From: a virus
Direction: 5' to 3' (one strand)
DNA length: 40,389 nt
Virus record (IMG/VR): IMGVR_UViG_3300004369_000044
Location: 1-40,389 of that record
Position 1 is the stretch's first letter; the number at the start of each line of letters is the position of its first letter. Below, in pieces: positions 38,401 to 40,389 of the stretch. The notes under the pieces were generated by a model. The model saw only the letters and a list, made by a program, of their open reading frames with translations. It was not told where the DNA came from and searched no databases. The position numbers and the translations under genes are program-made.

Positions 38401-39058
38401 AAATAGATGGTATATCAACGCTGGAACAAATAGCACAGAGGTTGTAAGATTTAGAAGAGGTGGAAGCGACGTTGGATACATTGATAACAGTGGTAACTTG
38501 TATCTTGGTAGTTCTAACACAGGAACCCTGACTGCTGGTGTTGCGAGACTAACTGGTAACAGTGACGGTATCATGATGACTGGATCTGCTCCAACCATCA
38601 CATTTAGAGATACCAACCACAGAACTGGATACATTCATGTTAATAGTAACTTGATGTATTTCCTATGCGGTGCTACAAATGCAGGCACTGGCGCATGGGC
38701 ACAAGTTGCTAATAGCAGATGGCCACTATATCTGAACTTAACAAATAACCAAGCAGTATTTGGTGGTGATATTGATGCTAATACTGGAAACATTTATGCG
38801 AGAACATTTAGAACTCCAGCAGCATCATTTGGAAGTGGATCCCTTGGTAATAACGCCAACAACAATAATTACGTTCTTTATGCAAACAATGATCGTCAGT
38901 GGTTGGATACTTATGGTGTTGTCAAGTCTAACAGACAGACAATTGGTGAAAATCTAACAATTCCAACATCAAACAACGCATGTAGTTATGGTCCAATCAC
39001 AGTCAATACTAACAGCACTGTATACATTGGCAATGGTGCTACCTGGACAGTTATTTGA
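29402..39058 (+). CDS. Giant tail-fibre/adhesin-like protein with beta-helix and helical repeats
   Basis: A 3218-residue protein. Residues 1-60 (SLEFNAEKQELRSSNLKIAS onward) form a probable attachment domain, followed by GSGY beta repeats at 60-135 and a W/Y module at 194-249. A pectate-lyase-like right-handed beta-helix begins near 290 (GDDVNTGRSAATPVRTIKRA, about 301-320) and seems to resume at 1440-1583 (ISFRGGGGCEIDGSK). In between, about 680-1400, are tandem helical modules with KCRRDIG and CA(D/N)V motifs. More GSGY repeats lie near 1920-2000 and 2190-2270. The C-terminal third holds fibre motifs: LDGQHGNYY (about 2340), LDGKQGTWY (about 2493), SGDTMTGNLTV (about 2763), and an end (GPITVNTNSTVYIGNGATWT) like those of many marine phage fibres. 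It is probably a receptor-binding or polysaccharide-binding fibre; the receptor is unknown. No catalytic set is recognised. It has its own late promoter. Confidence 0.78.
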   Translation: MSLEFNAEKQELRSSNLKIASSDDLTVRSGAGTDEKEIMRFLIDPISKLPRVGVNRTGRRLESIVVDTTGSGYTSVPDVIISAPDDPILGVQATGTANVLGEAVSSISVDNPGFGYSTPPTITISGGGGSGASATTFLDSVDYELDVNGAIRTSTSIISDTARILNLDIENFVTPDINFRAPDLKIFSNAAGSIWEASTTYPKDTYLYFADNVYRVENTGRTGTTAPLFKDGSDINGEVTLKHIGYRVDDQEKPFYGETIYPRSITPPLGDRSDKIATTEYVLNLATNDVGGRVYVSQEIGDDVNTGRSAATPVRTIKRACQIATETIGVKETVIISGGDYSEDNPISIPPDCSVVGDNLRLVIIRPKNPRKHMFKFADKNYITGIVFRDKLDSEGRADETWDFAVAFDDKQRLYYEPTAGGDFERNFPIGHQIFGKQKYRITFKDHTGIEVVGGAPVGSFLTIGATIQGVNSSAIGTVIGITYNSTEAPDGYTKGTVDIEVVSGSFNFADIYRYDVGTDPNITTYEFVSDDLRSIRSEGEVVFHGTEPGIPISITRIDGSLQGDPSIATGGFGGDDDLGGIVFYTNPITGRANTHDFKEGSEVLITGLVGNLAELNGVQRIYKVIEDDDGRARRFVIPKKLPSFTDSNFIPVAVNVRGYSNYVLVSLLNSPNTFEATPSLGRRWQDATNLIKNNVEFIKDETYLKVTDEFDGVNFTTFTQPNPDKCRRDIGHFVYSIIQDLQFGSNFNVIEAAKRYVQGTQVGYIGNEITETVRAFEIAKDLCKLAVRNWHTGTGAYSEPQYTPEYSALSYYTDTTVIEDTTPTPGPNTCADVVAAVDTLGYLFVDVITNNAADRYLDAAELIARNEELILEETIGAVSTQYPDFYIPDDNVDTDGFRFKDGRNLIYANQDEIVDRALVEIGVQYPDFFFPGDPSSEATYRFSDAYRLIQQNKDIIAETALASIETNHPTFTYPGADAAEQTANKVKCRRDIGHFIDAVSLDVALASGNKYTRQFVLQYFDGGSPISNGLVGEEAQSNTAFSIAAEVMNAALTNTLSGSSSFTNATYATTSQTAVLSSPFNGVWLSGDVVSSKSPITDLTITADVATGSNTDPASCANVQSAIDNLTTIVTDAITAGNITSMPAETTATYLTSESKCRRDIGYIVKAVANDLYNGGNSNIILATKYYFDANGNPINNGLVGEEAQSVVAFNEAAVQMKRAVTNQLYVKDLTLTADPATGDNTDPTSCANVRTAIDTLVGIITDAVTNGTLANLPATNLGDYVVGENVCKRDIGYILQSLRRDMVLGGNSGMVTSAEAYFTGGVLTGISQPELPVTRYAFEKVRDLCILAVRNWHTGTGAYSEPVYQPLYSILPLYTDSTVTEDTTTPTCADVVSTITTSFQTVDDILAGGVPPTKTYGTLYNTDAIENIPELTMYDADFKRVNILTSYMDLPIIEASPYIQNASVISFRGGGGCEIDGSKVKQPNCPFPGLDANGKAETPNQGKSMVAAQFTIVSFNGTGYKIVNDGYTQLVSVFVLFAKDGVVAESGGYASITNSATNFGINALRATGYREEAYSFDIGTVVSTNITPNGSTILRVGGLGREPLEHYVVKFADFENQDPNIEYFVDNVSQVTVGPPFTASLSLNAPILIQDKATQTPVLNVDDATMVGTQVRLHRPSIVNSSSHTWEYAGSGTDYNALPENGGTRDDGKEQVSENYGRVYVSGTDELGDFKVGTFAKIENRTGNITFTGTVSISEVEFLKLKGGDVVVTGFSAANDLGGAFSSNSLISTQKAVKDYIGNNLGPYLNKPYSTSAVPRALVELTDSGKISLDQIPALRPFSIYTVADEAERLALQGPLAGDIAIQGDTNTSYILENDLTSSYLGINVDPTLVFTNGQLVTGDVSGGIQQVTDYVEGVVYEIQIVDGGSGYTSAPTVSIAAPASGTAATATATIADGKVILITITENAGYVGGQGYTSAPGISFSAPGAGGTTASANSLIESRVYANIVNNIKIEDIDAIEDHAPAPNVVNIIRVVNTSAGLDTNWVSLSTTSVAVNNITGPGKMSTTLLGDGAASSFTFLAGDQTYKPVTQTIKALENRYFLKTISASNTPSQQLTFSADSQLLIGHKLVPGSYFAEDTTIAQIVVSEGEATLTLSTPIQSSVPSGAVVEFIRPDSPLVFDASNVKVNYIDRIVIANPGNGYTDGEYFGVDVSSGGVGTDCFANIVVTNGGVTSVIVTDGGSNFTDDYTISPNPTILGTGNGLVLAAKVANSVKNSGIIGMDIRRVDDKTLDADPYGNAGIVRFLKSDTATGRIGQFRFVSGGGVYIDQGPDSNFDADKLDGQHGNYYLDGQYFIDSSIGPAKLGSGTFSISISGQSGNTIRLNTQSLNSGNSGLPNTFNSGITSAWKTNLSDGLADPTRPDDPDSGYHGVITFRQFGESNDSTGGGVRQLAFTDKNNLWLRGSGADVTTWSDWRILWSSGNHGSGSGLNADILDGKQGTWYQNGRNINFGKIGASHMPELFDNTHIYETLSVKNYSGNSIFDVYVSGQILNTFPFQINETINLYDSDSQGVGTVYVLDIITDNTNTDPTEHFTILRVRLDNGGFGASGAIRIGTASINVPFDDFTPATLTTYELASLTGSGGQAALTLGASGVSGSPEILFRSSGNNNVYDVSLVATGGGTTGNDGQGALNINAAGPNSLTINNNVVWNAGNVTFQVGLSSGSYNGTVANGTAVIRNSSGDFAANNITASLTGAASLNVLKSGDTMTGNLTVGSTSTGAGRFVRVLTNDANNAGFEAYGNSQGTGYLYVGQSATYGGGLAYNGDGSPVFATGELADRIAFYRKDNGTNTVVFQYPYNSNTVTFTGRIESPEVVINGGTASATNDATVYITATNNNDWGLIVDKYNGSANEYGLKVDVGSGATYAIQVRGNDSETFRVNGAGGIFGTSLTLGTGDIVSARNVTLTGSISLTANSTRITQNSTSTWSGNAGNGVGKLEYHSNRWYINAGTNSTEVVRFRRGGSDVGYIDNSGNLYLGSSNTGTLTAGVARLTGNSDGIMMTGSAPTITFRDTNHRTGYIHVNSNLMYFLCGATNAGTGAWAQVANSRWPLYLNLTNNQAVFGGDIDANTGNIYARTFRTPAASFGSGSLGNNANNNNYVLYANNDRQWLDTYGVVKSNRQTIGENLTIPTSNNACSYGPITVNTNSTVYIGNGATWTVI
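31757..31804 (+). repeat. Perfect 48-bp direct repeat, copy 1
   Basis: Bases 31757-31804 are identical to 33446-33493. The repeat encodes the end of a helical module and its linker (LAVRNWHTGTGAYSEP). The flanking bases differ at both ends, so the match is limited to this segment. Perfect identity inside otherwise diverged module copies points to recent duplication or gene conversion. Confidence 0.9.
32696..33481 (+). repeat. Two tandem, diverged coding repeats of about 0.4 kb
   Basis: Unit 1 (32696-33088) and unit 2 (33089 to about 33481) align along their first two thirds at the protein level. Both start DLT(I/L)TAD, continue NTDPxSCANVxxAID, and then carry C(R/K)RDIGYI and GGNS. They diverge toward the end, where unit 2 matches the earlier module near 31740 instead. 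The pattern suggests tandem duplication followed by exchange with another copy. Confidence 0.75.
33446..33493 (+). repeat. Perfect 48-bp direct repeat, copy 2
   Basis: This is the second copy of the 48-bp segment at 31757-31804, located 1689 bases downstream in the same gene and reading frame. Recombination between the copies would delete exactly 563 codons and keep the frame. Confidence 0.9.
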
Positions 39059-39066
39059 TAATCTTT

Positions 39067-39074
39067 AATAAATA
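39067..39074 (+). promoter_or_regulatory. Late promoter for the 3' paralogue cluster
   Basis: AATAAATA lies 24 bases before ATG 39099 and eight bases after the giant fibre gene stop. A GGAG ribosome site is at 39083-39086. It should start a transcript for the three paralogous genes that follow. Confidence 0.65.
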
Positions 39075-39098
39075 GTCAATACGGAGTAATTAATAGTA

Positions 39099-39647
39099 AT
39101 GAGCACTATCAGATGTAATGAAGTTCAATCAGTGGATGGTAGGGTCCTCCTAGCATCCACTGGATCTATTGTTCAATGTGTAACAGTAAGAACCGATACT
39201 AGAACTACATTTTCAGCACCAAGCTCTGGCAATGGAACTGTGATTTCTCAGTTAAATTTGACTATCACCCCAAGAAACTCCGCCAACTTGATTATTTGTA
39301 AGTGGATGATCAATGGTGAGTTTAACAACGAAAACGCAGTATTTACTGTTTATCAGGATGGTTCACTGCTATCTACTGGACGCAATGCTAACAGTAATAA
39401 CAGATGGTCTGGTGCTGCTGTATCAGTTTATGACCAAAACAATAGCTCCACACAACAGAATACTACAATTTTCTGGTCTGGAACTGCTGGTTCAACATCA
39501 TCAAGATCTTATAGACCAGCGGTTAGAAGTTCCAACACTTCTAATAGAACGTTCTATTTAAATAGAAACGTTGGTAGTGGCAACAACGGTCAAAACGCAT
39601 ACGAAATTACCGTATCATCTGGAGTTTGTTGGGAGATCGCGCAATGA
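39099..39647 (+). CDS. Small fibre-like structural protein, tandem paralogue 1
   Basis: This 182-residue protein starts MSTIRCNEVQSVDGRVLLAS and shares its layout with the next two genes: an 'M-S-x-I/L-x-x-N' head followed by a 'TGxxVQ' strand, then 'LNLTITP' at about residue 48, and a C-terminal half with VRSSNTSNRTFYLNRNVGSG, 'NGQNAYEI' and a final 'WEI'. Proteins of this shape are common in T4-like cyanophages near fibre genes and end in a beta domain resembling fibre tips. Role inferred: short tail or head fibre, or exchangeable receptor-binding tip. Its stop overlaps the next start (ATGA at 39644-39647), so translation is coupled. Confidence 0.72.
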   Translation: MSTIRCNEVQSVDGRVLLASTGSIVQCVTVRTDTRTTFSAPSSGNGTVISQLNLTITPRNSANLIICKWMINGEFNNENAVFTVYQDGSLLSTGRNANSNNRWSGAAVSVYDQNNSSTQQNTTIFWSGTAGSTSSRSYRPAVRSSNTSNRTFYLNRNVGSGNNGQNAYEITVSSGVCWEIAQ

Positions 39648-40216
39648 GCACACTTAAAGTAAATTCTATTAGAAATGTCAGCAACAAAAGACTTCTAGAT
39701 AATACTGGAAATGTTGTTCAAGTAATTCATGTAAGAACAGATGCTAGAAGTAGCTGGAGTTCAAATAACAGATATATTTTTACTCCAATCACTTCTTTAA
39801 ATCTAACAATTACTCCCAAGCACCCAAATAATCTTATTGTTGTTCAAGTAGAACTTTTCTGCGAAGTTCATCATGATAATGTTATGACAATCTTACGTGA
39901 CTATGGAAGAACTAGAAACTTAGGTTACGGACAAACAGAAAACAGAGCGGATAACTACAATCCCAGACACCAAGGTATGATCCCTGCTGATTATACTGGT
40001 GGTGACAACAACTCAACTCCAAGAGTTTATTTTATGCAAGGTGTTTGGAGAGCAGATACTTTCTCTCAGGTTAGATTTACTCCTGGTGTTAGATCTGCAG
40101 GAGGATCTAATCACACATTACGTTTGAATAGAACCCTAGGTTCAGGTGATAATGGACAAAATAGTTATGAGATTGGATATTCATCCATGATCGCATATGA
40201 AATCACTGCAGCATAA
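39644..40216 (+). CDS. Small fibre-like structural protein, tandem paralogue 2
   Basis: I place the start at ATG 39644, within the ATGA overlap, rather than six codons earlier, because the protein then begins MSTLKVNSIRNV and lines up with its neighbours. This gives 190 residues. Shared blocks with paralogue 1 are 'TGxVVQ', 'VRTDxR', 'LNLTITP', and a C-terminal 'LNRxxGSGxNGQNxYEI' string. The middle differs more, with a His-rich stretch (CEVHHDNVMTILRDYGRTRN) and many Asn/Tyr residues, so the exposed part may have diverged for a different target. Coupled translation and a shared promoter suggest the products assemble together or are alternatives. Confidence 0.72.
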   Translation: MSTLKVNSIRNVSNKRLLDNTGNVVQVIHVRTDARSSWSSNNRYIFTPITSLNLTITPKHPNNLIVVQVELFCEVHHDNVMTILRDYGRTRNLGYGQTENRADNYNPRHQGMIPADYTGGDNNSTPRVYFMQGVWRADTFSQVRFTPGVRSAGGSNHTLRLNRTLGSGDNGQNSYEIGYSSMIAYEITAA

Positions 40217-40221
40217 TAATC

Positions 40222-40389
40222 ATGTCACAAATTAAAACAAACACAATTCAGACACTAGCAGGAAGAAATATCCTGACTAATAGTGGTCCAGTCATTCAAG
40301 TACAAACTGTCATGACTGATCGCAAGAATGATATTTCTTCGCCAAATAGTGGAGATGGAACTCCACTCAGAGATCTCACAGTCGGCATT
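40222..40389 (+). CDS. Small fibre-like structural protein, paralogue 3 (3' truncated by window)
   Basis: An open frame starts at ATG 40222, five bases after the previous stop, and runs off the window edge after 56 codons. It begins MSQIKTNTIQTLAGRNILTN, continues through a 'SGPVIQVQTVMTD' segment, and reaches SGDGTPLRDLTVGI. This matches the N-terminal layout of the two preceding genes (short head, TG/SG turn, VQ strand, then the start of the LT-T-I/P block). It is therefore a third tandem paralogue. Its length, C-terminus and any further copies lie outside the window. Confidence 0.7.
   Translation, partial: MSQIKTNTIQTLAGRNILTNSGPVIQVQTVMTDRKNDISSPNSGDGTPLRDLTVGI

Noticed and set aside
39552-39567. 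Perfect 16-base palindrome TTCTATTTAAATAGAA
   Set aside because: It lies inside the coding sequence for Phe-Tyr-Leu-Asn-Arg in a conserved protein block, is AT-rich, and is not repeated at the equivalent place in the paralogue, so it is probably a coding coincidence.
39626-39643. Upstream start (ATG 39626) for the second paralogue
   Set aside because: Starting at 39644 gives an ATGA coupling and an N-terminus (MSTLKVN) that lines up with both neighbours.

Overview
The window looks like part of the late (virion structural) region of a T4-like marine myovirus, most probably a cyanophage of Synechococcus or Prochlorococcus (Kyanoviridae type). Three things support this. The order gp25, gp6, a giant protein in the gp7 slot, then gp8 is the T4 baseplate-wedge order. 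The genes are very large, glycine/serine/threonine-rich and beta-repeat-rich, as in cyanophages. NATAAATA motifs resembling the T4 late promoter precede most transcription-unit starts. A T4-like phage of another marine host, such as SAR11, cannot be excluded. All convincing genes are on the + strand. I saw no tRNA, rRNA, IS element, integrase or CRISPR array, and no gene-free gap above 300 bases; the longest is 385-552.

Layout. Positions 2-384 hold the GC-rich end of an unidentified gene and a 78-residue HicA-like small protein, closed by a hairpin. Positions 488-2216 hold a late promoter and six small genes, several joined by TAATG or longer overlaps: an acidic ORF overlapping a coiled-coil protein, a possible PAAR-like spike-tip protein, a 48-residue basic protein, a 167-residue unknown and a 71-residue unknown. 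Positions 2248-16648 are the baseplate wedge block: gp25, gp6, a 3446-residue gp7-slot protein and an enlarged gp8, ending at a clear intrinsic terminator. Positions 16744-29343 hold a 2694-residue DUF4815-like protein, a 68-residue coiled-coil protein, a 1265-residue fibre-like protein and a 167-residue protein. Positions 29402-39058 encode a 3218-residue fibre/adhesin-like protein with a beta-helix, tandem helical repeats and fibre-type C-terminal motifs. The window ends in three tandem paralogous small fibre-like genes, the last cut by the window edge.

How they work together. gp25, gp6, the gp7-slot protein and gp8 should build the baseplate wedges. The DUF4815-like, 1265-residue and 3218-residue proteins and the small paralogues probably form the outer baseplate, fibres and receptor-binding parts. 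The most striking feature is that the giant proteins share a small set of modules placed between or inside their family-specific domains: a GSGYxxxP beta repeat found in five genes, a helical module with KC(R/Q)RDxG and GGN motifs found in two genes, an 'IGxExI' beta module, a GT-containing beta module and a W/Y-rich split module. One helical module pair carries a perfect 48-bp DNA repeat. This suggests a modular virion-decoration system diversified by duplication and recombination. That is an inference from sequence patterns and was not tested by any search.
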